A DNA stretch of 64,000 bases from Myroides sp. N17-2 (lineage in GTDB: Bacteria > Bacteroidota > Bacteroidia > Flavobacteriales > Flavobacteriaceae): NCBI RefSeq assembly GCF_002286775.1, contig NZ_NSGJ01000004.1, positions 124,001 through 188,000 of the forward strand. Direction: 5' to 3'. The stretch's first letter is position 1, and the number at the start of each line of letters is the position of its first letter. Below the pieces are notes generated by a model, which was given only the letters and a program-made list of their open reading frames with translations, ran no database searches and was not told where the DNA came from. Below are positions 41,825 through 49,584 of this stretch, in pieces. Position numbers and translations under genes: made by a program.

Positions 41825-43450
41825 TTATTCTACCATTCTGTTTTTCACAAAATAACGCAACAAAAACTCTGTAGAACTATCATGTTCACATATAATTTTA
41901 GTTTTAATTTCATTTTGTATATTCTTTGCCAAAATCTTTCCGTACTCTACACCGAACTGATCGAAACTAAATATATTCCAAATCACTCCTTGAACAAACG
42001 TCTTATGTTCATATAAAGCAATCAATTCTCCTAAAGATTTAGGCGTAAGTTTTTGAATTAAAATCGTATTTGAAGGTTTATTTCCACAAAACTCTCTGAA
42101 GTTACTCAAGAAAGATCCTCCATCACTTTCGTATTCTTCCCCTACCTTACCATTCAATAGTGCTTCACTTTGTCCAAAGAAATTAGACATCAAAATATCG
42201 TGATTCGTGCTCTCTTTAAAATGTGGGTTAACAAAACCGATAAAATCAATAGGAATAACTTTAGTCCCTTGGTGGAACAGCTGAAAGAAAGCATGCTGTG
42301 CAGATACACCTACTTCTCCCCAAATCAAAGTACCCGTTTGATAATTAACAGGATTCCCACTTCTATCTTTATTTTTACCATTGCTCTCCATAATCATCTG
42401 CTGAAGATGCGCAGGAAGCTTACCTAACAACTGACTATATGGAACAACAGCTTCTGTTTCATATCCATAAAAGTTATTATACCATACACTCAACAAAGCC
42501 AAAACAACAGGTAAATTATCTTTAAAATCAGTCTCTTTAAAGTGGCTATCCATAGCGTATGCTCCTTCTAACAACTCTTCAAAGTTATCAAAGCCTACTG
42601 CTAAAGCTATTGAGATTCCAACTGCACTCCATAAAGAGAATCTTCCTCCTACGAAATCCCACATTGGATAGATATTCTCACGCTTTAAACCGAAGTTCAT
42701 CGCCTCTTCTATTGCTGTAGAGACACCTACATAATGGTTGCTTAAATCAACATTCCCAAGATTAACTTGTAACCACTGTTTTACTTTCTTAGCATTTTCA
42801 ATAGTTTCTTGCGTAGTAAAAGTTTTAGAAACGATTAATACCAATGTTGTCTCAGGATTAAGTTTCTTTAAAACAGACTGTAGATAGTCATCATCAACAT
42901 TAGAAATATAATGCATTCCTAACTCATTGCGATAATTCGCTAATGCATGAACAACCATCTTAGGCCCTAAATCAGATCCCCCAATACCTATGTTAATAAC
43001 ATCAGTAAACTTCTTACCAGAATAAGAAACATACTCTCCGTTTAGGACTCTATTAGTAAATTTTTTAATACGTTCTCGAGTATCAAGAATATCAGGCATA
43101 ACAGTCTCCCCATCTACTTCTACAGTAGAAGAGTTAGAACAATCTCTTAAAGCAGTATGTAATACCGCTCTCTTCTCAGTCGCATTAATGATATGTCCTT
43201 TGTACATTGCCTGAATAGCTTCTTTAAGCTTTAATTCATTAGCAAGTTCCAAAAGCAACGTCATCGTTTCTTCTGTTACCTTATTCTTTGAATAATCTAA
43301 TAAAAAGTCATTCCATTGAATATTCATTTTATTAGCTCTATCCTTATCTTTTGCAAAAAGATCTTGCATTTGTACAAACTCCATTTGTGCAAAATGCGCT
43401 CTAAGCTTCTTCCAAGCAAAAGTCCCCGAAGGGTTAATACTCTCTAACAT
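41825..43450 (-). CDS. pgi: glucose-6-phosphate isomerase
   Basis: 541 residues, the long PGI type. Motifs: NIGIGGSDLGPKMV near 152-165, SKTFTTQETIENA, and the C-terminal GVIWNIFSFDQFGVEYGK with the catalytic lysine region. It interconverts glucose 6-phosphate and fructose 6-phosphate. It is last in a minus-strand run DUF3108-kynA-M23-pgi, 17 bases behind the M23 gene; the gene mix is metabolically unrelated. Confidence 0.96.
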   Translation of the reverse strand: MLESINPSGTFAWKKLRAHFAQMEFVQMQDLFAKDKDRANKMNIQWNDFLLDYSKNKVTEETMTLLLELANELKLKEAIQAMYKGHIINATEKRAVLHTALRDCSNSSTVEVDGETVMPDILDTRERIKKFTNRVLNGEYVSYSGKKFTDVINIGIGGSDLGPKMVVHALANYRNELGMHYISNVDDDYLQSVLKKLNPETTLVLIVSKTFTTQETIENAKKVKQWLQVNLGNVDLSNHYVGVSTAIEEAMNFGLKRENIYPMWDFVGGRFSLWSAVGISIALAVGFDNFEELLEGAYAMDSHFKETDFKDNLPVVLALLSVWYNNFYGYETEAVVPYSQLLGKLPAHLQQMIMESNGKNKDRSGNPVNYQTGTLIWGEVGVSAQHAFFQLFHQGTKVIPIDFIGFVNPHFKESTNHDILMSNFFGQSEALLNGKVGEEYESDGGSFLSNFREFCGNKPSNTILIQKLTPKSLGELIALYEHKTFVQGVIWNIFSFDQFGVEYGKILAKNIQNEIKTKIICEHDSSTEFLLRYFVKNRMVE

Positions 43451-43467
43451 CTCTACAACTTACTAAC

Positions 43468-44709
43468 TTATTCCCCTATAAATTTTTCTCCTAATACTTT
43501 GTCAAGCTCTGCTTTTAAAGGATCTATATGTGTTTTAAACGCAGGCAAATCTCTCTTGTCCATTGGTTCAGAATTAGGCAAATTCTGACCTAAAGCATCG
43601 ACTTGCACTCCATTCTTCCAAAAGCGGTAACATACGTGTGGTCCAGTTGCTAGTCCTGTGCTACCTACTAATCCGATAGTCTGACCTTGATCAACACGCT
43701 GTCCTGTTTTTACTAATATTTTAGACATATGTAAATACTGCGTTGAATAGGTACCACTATGCTTAACTTTTACAAAGTTACCATTTCCAGCTGTATATCC
43801 TGCTCTTTCTACTACACCTGATGCAGTAGTCATAATTGGCGTACCAGAAGGTGCTGCATAATCAGTTCCATTATGTGACTTCCAGGTCTTCTGAACAGGG
43901 TGAAAACGATTTTTCGAATACTTAGAAGTAATTCTAAAGAATTTTAAGGGAGCCTTTAAGAACATTGCTTTCATTGGTCTTCCTTGTTCATCAAAATACT
44001 CTATAGATTTACTCCCATCTCTCTTATATGGAAATGAATATAAATCCTTACCTCTATATCTAAAATAAGCTGCTTCTATTTTAGAAATTCCTAAATATAC
44101 TGTATCGTTAATATATTTCTCTTCAATTGTAAAGGCAAATCTATCTTCCGGCTTCAACTTAAAGAAGTCAATTGACCAAGCAAATATTTGTGACATCTTA
44201 GTTGCTAACGATTGATCTACACCTTCCTTAGCTAAACTCGCCGAAAGTGACCCCTCTATTTCTGATGCTACAGTTCTTCGTTTTATCGTTACAGGATAAG
44301 TAATCGTGTATGCGCTCACTGAATCACGCAAGTCAATAACTTGATAACCTGTCACATTAGGATGATAGATGAAGGCAGCTAACTTCTTTTGGTCTTTCCT
44401 AAACTTAACTAGAGCATAAGGCTGTCCTACTCTAATGTTACGAACATTAAAGGTGTCTTTAACTTGTGTAACTATATTTAGCACTTCTGTAGAACCAATA
44501 TTGTTCTCACCAAATATCTTACCTAAATTATCTCCACTTCGGATAGTATCTTCTACTAAAACATAGTCTTTTAATTGAAAACCATATAACTCCCCAACTA
44601 TTTCCTCTGCATGTTCTACCTTTGGTAGTTCCTCTATTGTAATCTCTTCGGTCTTTTTACACGAAATAAGTGCCGTAGCGATTAATATACTATAAATAAA
44701 TTGCTTCAA
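43468..44709 (-). CDS. M23 family peptidase, lipoprotein, with Cys in place of a zinc His
   Basis: 413 residues. Lipobox ALISC at residue 17. An N-terminal OapA/LysM-like region (SGDNLGKIFGENN) precedes the LytM domain (about 255-380). The zinc site has H279 and D283 in HNGTDY, and the catalytic H327 in TQYLHMS. The last motif, usually HxH, reads H358-V-C360. A cysteine thus replaces the second His, a standard zinc ligand. Peptidoglycan endopeptidase activity is likely but depends on Cys serving as ligand. Confidence 0.88.
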   Translation of the reverse strand: MKQFIYSILIATALISCKKTEEITIEELPKVEHAEEIVGELYGFQLKDYVLVEDTIRSGDNLGKIFGENNIGSTEVLNIVTQVKDTFNVRNIRVGQPYALVKFRKDQKKLAAFIYHPNVTGYQVIDLRDSVSAYTITYPVTIKRRTVASEIEGSLSASLAKEGVDQSLATKMSQIFAWSIDFFKLKPEDRFAFTIEEKYINDTVYLGISKIEAAYFRYRGKDLYSFPYKRDGSKSIEYFDEQGRPMKAMFLKAPLKFFRITSKYSKNRFHPVQKTWKSHNGTDYAAPSGTPIMTTASGVVERAGYTAGNGNFVKVKHSGTYSTQYLHMSKILVKTGQRVDQGQTIGLVGSTGLATGPHVCYRFWKNGVQVDALGQNLPNSEPMDKRDLPAFKTHIDPLKAELDKVLGEKFIGE

Positions 44710-44747
44710 AACTCTAAAATATCTTTATTTTCAACTTCTTCTCCTAA

Positions 44748-45668
44748 TTACTTTCCCCAGTTAGCTTTCTCCTCTTCACTCCATAGTTCCGGAAAGAATA
44801 TGCGCTTTTGATATTGTGGCAACATATACTTCTTCCAGTCACTTCCTCCAGTAGCTTCTTTGGTTTCCCCTTTATTACTCTCCAAGTATTTTAGAGCAGC
44901 TTCATAATGCCCCATTACCCAAGTTACATTCACTGTTTTATCAAAGTGACGCATCGCTTCAACTAATGCCTTATCAGATTTGGCTTCTTCGGGTAATTTC
45001 ACAAATTTCTGCCATAAATTTGTTTTTTCATAATCTTTCATGGCTTTAACAAATATTTCACAATACTTGTTTTCAAACTCCCTCAGTAAATAAGACTTCT
45101 CTCCAGTCTTATAATCCTTACCTGCAGCCTGCCAATACATATATTCTAACGCCTCTTTTTCCGAAATATTTTGTGGTAAATCATTTACAAAGCGCTTATC
45201 TATCAGATTTATCCAATCTGTACACCCAAACTCAATTAATCTATACTGACTGCTCTGAAATCCACTTGCAGGAGCAAGCGTATTTCTAAATTTAAGATAC
45301 TGTTCTACCTCCATTCCGTCCTTCATTATAGTAAATGAAGAAGTCAACATATCAAAATAACGACTTATTCTAGCTAATCTCTCTGTAAAAAAAGTTGTAG
45401 TAAGCAATTTGTCTTCGCAATTACTAACCTGATCTAGTTCCCATAAAATCATTTTAAACAACAGTTCATTTACTTGATGATACATGATAAAAACCATTTC
45501 ATCAGGCAAGATTGTTCTCTGTGTCTGAAGACTGAGTAAGGCATCAGTCTGGATATAATCCCAATATGTAATAGGTTTTGCATATAGCATACCTTCTATT
45601 TGTGTTTCTGCCTTAATTCCCAAGTCATTAAAGCGTTCAACTACATCAGAGAACTTTTGATCTATCAT
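44748..45668 (-). CDS. kynA: tryptophan 2,3-dioxygenase family protein
   Basis: 306 residues, all helical heme enzyme. Visible signatures: YHQVNELLFKMILWELDQ near 63-80 (heme-proximal region), FRNTLAPASGFQSSQYRLIEF near 127-147 (substrate site), and VTWVMGHYEAALKYLES near 253-269 with the heme-ligand His. It opens the indole ring of tryptophan to N-formylkynurenine. It sits 15 bases behind the DUF3108 gene and ahead of M23-pgi, not with other kynurenine genes. Confidence 0.92.
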   Translation of the reverse strand: MIDQKFSDVVERFNDLGIKAETQIEGMLYAKPITYWDYIQTDALLSLQTQRTILPDEMVFIMYHQVNELLFKMILWELDQVSNCEDKLLTTTFFTERLARISRYFDMLTSSFTIMKDGMEVEQYLKFRNTLAPASGFQSSQYRLIEFGCTDWINLIDKRFVNDLPQNISEKEALEYMYWQAAGKDYKTGEKSYLLREFENKYCEIFVKAMKDYEKTNLWQKFVKLPEEAKSDKALVEAMRHFDKTVNVTWVMGHYEAALKYLESNKGETKEATGGSDWKKYMLPQYQKRIFFPELWSEEEKANWGK

Positions 45669-45683
45669 AATTTTGGTGGTCTG

Positions 45684-46463
45684 TTATTTTTCAAATTTCA
45701 ACTTCGTCACTAAGTTTTTATAGTCCTCTAAATCTGCTTTTAGAGATCCTACAGCTAAACTAGCTTTGATGCGAACAGGTACTTTGTTAGAGTCAGAACT
45801 TACCCAAACTGTCAAGCTTTCTTTCTCTTTAAACACCCTTCCTGCCATTACATAAGGACGAAACTTTAAGGTTTTCAATTTACCAAAATTTGTCTTTAAA
45901 ACTTCCTCTCCGAGGTATTTTAATTTAAATTTAAATATTTCTCCATCAAAGAACATATCTATCTCAATAGACTCCCCTACTTTAAGATCATTTAACCCAG
46001 GATATTTACGTAGATAATAGAAAGCGGATACAATATCTTGTACATTACGTGTTACTGTAAACTCTTTTTCAGTTTTCTTTTCATAATCTTTAACGGTCGC
46101 TTTCATTGTTTTATAATTAAACCACCCCTCTTGATCTTTAGTATAGCCTCCCTCGTCGATTTTACGAATAAAACGATGTGGAACTACATTGCTCTTTTCG
46201 AAATAACTTTCATAGTTATCATATACTTTAAAAAAAACTTTAGTCACACCTGTAGTATAACCAATACCCTTTGCGTGATATACTGGAATTCCATTGTGTA
46301 CAGTATCTGTTAAACGCAATGTAGCAATACCTGCATTTATTAAACCATAACTAATTCTAAATTTAAGGAACTCACCCTTATCAAAAGCTTTCACAGAAGA
46401 TTGTGAATAAAGAAAACTAGTACTTATTAAACACACTAGTACTATTAGAAGATTCTTTTTCAT
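45684..46463 (-). CDS. DUF3108 family periplasmic protein
   Basis: 259 residues with an N-terminal signal peptide (about 1-20, LLIVLVCLISTSFLYSQ). The pattern FDKGEFLKFRISYGLINAGIATLRL, YLRKYPGLNDLKVGESIEIDMFFDGE and VWVSSDSNKVPVRIKASLAVGSLKADLEDY matches DUF3108, a beta-rich family of envelope proteins of unknown role. It has a very good promoter at 46481-46511 and is first of the DUF3108-kynA-M23-pgi operon. Confidence 0.85.
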   Translation of the reverse strand: MKKNLLIVLVCLISTSFLYSQSSVKAFDKGEFLKFRISYGLINAGIATLRLTDTVHNGIPVYHAKGIGYTTGVTKVFFKVYDNYESYFEKSNVVPHRFIRKIDEGGYTKDQEGWFNYKTMKATVKDYEKKTEKEFTVTRNVQDIVSAFYYLRKYPGLNDLKVGESIEIDMFFDGEIFKFKLKYLGEEVLKTNFGKLKTLKFRPYVMAGRVFKEKESLTVWVSSDSNKVPVRIKASLAVGSLKADLEDYKNLVTKLKFEK

Positions 46464-46480
46464 ATTGGCTATATTTTAAT

Positions 46481-46511
46481 CAAAAATAAGAAACAAAAAA
46501 ACCCAATCAAA
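46481..46511 (-). promoter_or_regulatory. promoter of the DUF3108-kynA-M23-pgi operon
   Basis: On the minus strand TTTG (46508-46511) and TATTTTTG (46481-46488) are separated by exactly 19 bases, a full match to the Bacteroidetes consensus. It lies 18 bases ahead of the ATG. It overlaps the terminator hairpin of the candidate RNA. Confidence 0.75.
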
Positions 46512-46609
46512 CAAATGACTGAGTTTTTATGCTATTAACCAACCAAAAAACTATAAATTATGAAAAATTTATTACACTCAAATAAAGCTTATGACGACTT
46601 TATTTTTGC
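46494..46609 (-). ncRNA. candidate small RNA, about 115 nt
   Basis: A -7 box TACATTTG (46615-46622, minus) lies in the gap between hppD and the DUF3108 gene. From the predicted start near 46609 the RNA could fold a 5' hairpin (CACTC with GAGTG, AAATAAAG with CTTTATTT). It ends in a 12-bp stem (46498-46509 with 46516-46527, two G-U pairs) followed by Us. It is isolated from both genes: hppD has its own terminator-like hairpin (46676-46700) and DUF3108 its own promoter. No known RNA family recognised. It could also be a second hppD terminator. Confidence 0.35.
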
Positions 46610-46614
46610 GAGTG

Positions 46615-46622
46615 CAAATGTA
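46615..46622 (-). promoter_or_regulatory. -7 box of the candidate small RNA
   Basis: The minus strand reads TACATTTG, a full TAnnTTTG match. The nearest downstream gene start is over 150 bases away with a terminator-like hairpin between. Confidence 0.45.
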
Positions 46623-46675
46623 TAGCTTTTTACCGATTATTACTATCGCTATTGGTTTTTAACTTATGTTTAACC

Positions 46676-46700
46676 AAACAAGCCTTAATAAAGCCTGTTT
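46676..46700 (-). terminator. probable terminator of hmgA-hppD
   Basis: On the minus strand AAACAGGCTT pairs with AAGCCTTGTTT-like sequence across a short loop (10 pairs, two G-U), then TTTGG. It lies 21 bases after the hppD stop. The U-run is weak. Confidence 0.5.
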
Positions 46701-46721
46701 TAGTATTTAATTAACTGAATT

Positions 46722-47882
46722 CTAAAGTGTTCCTCTTTTTTCTTGCTCGCGCTCAATAGACTCAAATAGCGCTTTAAAGTTCCCTGCGCCGAATCCTCTC
46801 GCTCCCATACGTTGAATAATCTCAAAGAATAAAGTAGGACGATCCTCTACAGGCTTAGTAAATATCTGTAATAAATACCCTTCTTCATCTGCATCTATCA
46901 TAATAGCTAACTTCTGAAGCTCTTTGATATCTTCTTTCATCATTTCCATATGCACACCTAGACGAGCCGGGATCATATCATAGTATGATTGTGGTGGAGC
47001 TGATAAAAACTCTACACCTCTACTCTTCATATCCGCAACAGTTTTAATAATATCATCAGTAGCTACCGCGATATGTTGTATACCAGGACCATTATAAAAG
47101 TCTAAATATTCCTCTACTTGTGATCTTTTTGCTCCTTCAGCTGGTTCATTGATAGGAAACTTAATTCTACCATTTCCATTAGACATTACTTTACTCATTA
47201 AAGCAGAATATTCTGTATTAATCTGTTTATCATCAAAAGACAAGAAGTTAACGAATCCCATTACATCCTCATACCACTTGACCCAAGTATTCATCTCATT
47301 CCACCCTACATTTCCTACCATATGGTCAACATATTTTAAGCCAACTGGTGAAGGATTATAATCACTCTCCCACTTCTTAAACCCTGGTAAGAAAGCACCT
47401 GTATAGTTCTTGCGTTCTACGAACATATGTACCGTCTCTCCATACGTGTAGATTCCTGCACGTACTACTTCTCCGAATTCATCTTTCTCTACTACAGGTT
47501 CCATATATGACTTCGCCCCACGACTAGTAGTCTCTTCATAAGCTTTACGCGCATCCTCTACCCATAAAGCTACTACTTTCACTCCATCACCATGCTTTAC
47601 GATATGATTATTTAATTCTGACTCTGCTGTTAGTGGGGTAGTTAATACGATTCTGATTTTATCTTGTACTAATACATAAGATGCTCTATCTCTAACTCCT
47701 GTTTCTAATCCAGCATATGCTAAAGATTGAAATCCAAATGCTGTCTTATAAAAATGCGCTGCTTGTTTTGCATTTCCAACGATGAATTCAATATAATCAG
47801 TTCCTAATAAAGGTAAGAAATCTTGTGCTCCTTCAAATATTTTCTCTAGTCCAAATTCTACAGACTTTACTTCTTTACTCAT
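46722..47882 (-). CDS. hppD: 4-hydroxyphenylpyruvate dioxygenase
   Basis: 386 residues, two VOC-type halves. The iron facial triad can be placed at H187 (YVDHMVGNV), H270 (GIQHIAVATDD) and E354 (TLFFEIIQRMGARGFG), with spacings close to other HPPDs. The C-terminal gate helix is GFGAGNFKALFESIEREQ. It converts 4-hydroxyphenylpyruvate to homogentisate in tyrosine breakdown. It follows hmgA by 33 bases, so both are co-transcribed. Confidence 0.97.
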   Translation of the reverse strand: MSKEVKSVEFGLEKIFEGAQDFLPLLGTDYIEFIVGNAKQAAHFYKTAFGFQSLAYAGLETGVRDRASYVLVQDKIRIVLTTPLTAESELNNHIVKHGDGVKVVALWVEDARKAYEETTSRGAKSYMEPVVEKDEFGEVVRAGIYTYGETVHMFVERKNYTGAFLPGFKKWESDYNPSPVGLKYVDHMVGNVGWNEMNTWVKWYEDVMGFVNFLSFDDKQINTEYSALMSKVMSNGNGRIKFPINEPAEGAKRSQVEEYLDFYNGPGIQHIAVATDDIIKTVADMKSRGVEFLSAPPQSYYDMIPARLGVHMEMMKEDIKELQKLAIMIDADEEGYLLQIFTKPVEDRPTLFFEIIQRMGARGFGAGNFKALFESIEREQEKRGTL

Positions 47883-47915
47883 AATTTATAGTTTTTTAGG
47901 TTGTTGTTTGCTTTT

Positions 47916-49082
47916 TTACTTCCCAGGTTCTAACCAAGATTGATAGTATTTTTCATCTGCTATTTTCATTGCTTCTTCTGTCACCATTAGAGGCTTAAAC
48001 GTATCCACCATCACAGCTAATTCCTGTGTTTCAGTTTTTCCGATAGAGCGCTCTGCTGCACCAGGATGTGGACCGTGTGGAATACCTGCAGGATGTAATG
48101 ATATATGCCCTGCCTCAATATCATTACGACTCATAAAGTCACCATCTACATAATATAACACCTCATCACTATCAATATTACTGTGATTATAAGGTGCAGG
48201 TATAGACTCAGGATGATAATCATAAAGTCGGGGAACAAAAGAACAAATCACGAAAGCGTCTGTTTCGAAAGTTTGATGTACAGGAGGTGGTTGGTGAATA
48301 CGTCCTGTGATCGGTTCGAAGTCATGAATCGAGAATGCATATGGATAATTATAACCGTCATATCCCACTACATCAAACGGATGAGTAGCATAGACCATAT
48401 CAAATATCTCATCTTGTTTTCTAACTTTAATAAGGAAGTCTCCTTCCTCATTATGCGTTTCTAACACATCAGGACGGCGAATATCTCTCTCACAAAAAGG
48501 AGAGTGTTCTAATAACTGCCCGAACCAGTTGCGATAACGCTTAGGAGTATAAATAGGTCGTCTTGACTCAACAATAAACAAACGATTATCTTCTGTATCG
48601 AAGTCTATTTGGTAGATAACACCTCTTGGTATTAATAGATAGTCTCCATACTTAAAAGTTAGATTCCCTAACATCGTACGCAGCGTCCCTGTTCCCTTGT
48701 GAACAAAAAGCAACTCGTCAGAATCTGTATTCTTATAGAAATAGCTCTTCATTGACTCTTTAGGAGCAGCTAATACAATAGTACAATCACTATTAGTCAA
48801 CACAGCTTTTCGACTATCTAAATAATCATTTTCAGGCTCTACTTGAAACCCTCTTAGACGATAAGATTGGATATTATTAGCTTTTGCTATTTTAGGAGCA
48901 ACACTATACTGCCCTAAGATCTTCTTAACCTGAGTAGGTCGATGTTCATGATACATATTAGTTGACATCCCGTCAAAACCAATCGTACCAAATAATTGCT
49001 CATAATACAAGTCACCATTCTCCTTTCGGAATATGGTATGACGTTTAGGGGGTATTTTCCCTAAGTGGTGATATAAAGGCAT
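47916..49082 (-). CDS. hmgA: homogentisate 1,2-dioxygenase
   Basis: 388 residues, the short cupin-type form found in Bacteroidota (proteobacterial enzymes are about 430). Visible regions: YHEHRPTQVKKILGQYS, VHKGTGTLRTMLGNLTFKYGDYLLIPRG, GRIHQPPPVHQTFETDAFVICSFVPRLYDYHPESIPAPYNHSN with Fe-ligand His/Glu, and LHPAGIPHGPHPGAAE. It opens homogentisate to maleylacetoacetate, the step after HppD. First gene of the pair; no fumarylacetoacetase is in the window. Confidence 0.95.
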   Translation of the reverse strand: MPLYHHLGKIPPKRHTIFRKENGDLYYEQLFGTIGFDGMSTNMYHEHRPTQVKKILGQYSVAPKIAKANNIQSYRLRGFQVEPENDYLDSRKAVLTNSDCTIVLAAPKESMKSYFYKNTDSDELLFVHKGTGTLRTMLGNLTFKYGDYLLIPRGVIYQIDFDTEDNRLFIVESRRPIYTPKRYRNWFGQLLEHSPFCERDIRRPDVLETHNEEGDFLIKVRKQDEIFDMVYATHPFDVVGYDGYNYPYAFSIHDFEPITGRIHQPPPVHQTFETDAFVICSFVPRLYDYHPESIPAPYNHSNIDSDEVLYYVDGDFMSRNDIEAGHISLHPAGIPHGPHPGAAERSIGKTETQELAVMVDTFKPLMVTEEAMKIADEKYYQSWLEPGK

Positions 49083-49122
49083 AGTTTCTTATATTTTTTT
49101 GGTTGGTAATAAAAAAAGATAG

Positions 49123-49528
49123 GGGTACCTATAACATATCATCAATGTAAAACCTCAACACTTAACTGCATTAAGACCTTTCAACAAAACTGTTGGAAAT
49201 AAGGAAGCGTTTACACATACCTACGAATAGAGTTATTAACATTATTAGAATGCTTAATAGACTATTCATAAAATACACGCAATGGGTTTTACTATTGAAG
49301 TAAATATCGGTTATTAATAAGGATACAATACGTAAAGAATCTCACTCCGGCTTGCGCTTGATGAGGAACTTTAAATATGCTAATAAACCGTCCCATTGTG
49401 TTTTCATAATAACACAAATATCGACATAAAAATGAATTATACAACTTTTAGTCTAAATTTATTTTAACTATCGACAACAAAATACAATATATAAAGACAT
49501 ATCAACAAACACGCCTCTCACTAAACTA
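49123..49528. other. gene-free region upstream of hmgA
   Basis: No gene found. A weak -7-like TATCTTTT lies at 49114-49121 on the minus strand. CTCACTCCGGCTTGCGCTTGATGAGG near 49342-49367 is GC-richer than its surroundings, but I cannot assign it. No clear copy of the repeat families. Confidence 0.4.
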
Positions 49529-49529
49529 A

Positions 49530-49565
49530 AATAGCTCACTAAGTATCTACTTCGTGAGCTATTCT
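49530..49565 (-). terminator. terminator of the patatin-barrel protein gene
   Basis: AATAGCTCAC (49530-49539) and GTGAGCTATT (49554-49563) form a 10-bp stem, 20 bases after the stop, with TTTAG following on the minus strand. Confidence 0.8.
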
Positions 49566-49584
49566 ATATGATAACTTATTTATT

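Noticed and set aside
46560..46625. A 21-codon plus-strand frame (ATG to TAG) that could be a leader peptide
   Set aside because: Both neighbouring genes are on the minus strand, so it has no downstream gene to regulate. The region is better explained as the opposite-strand candidate RNA.
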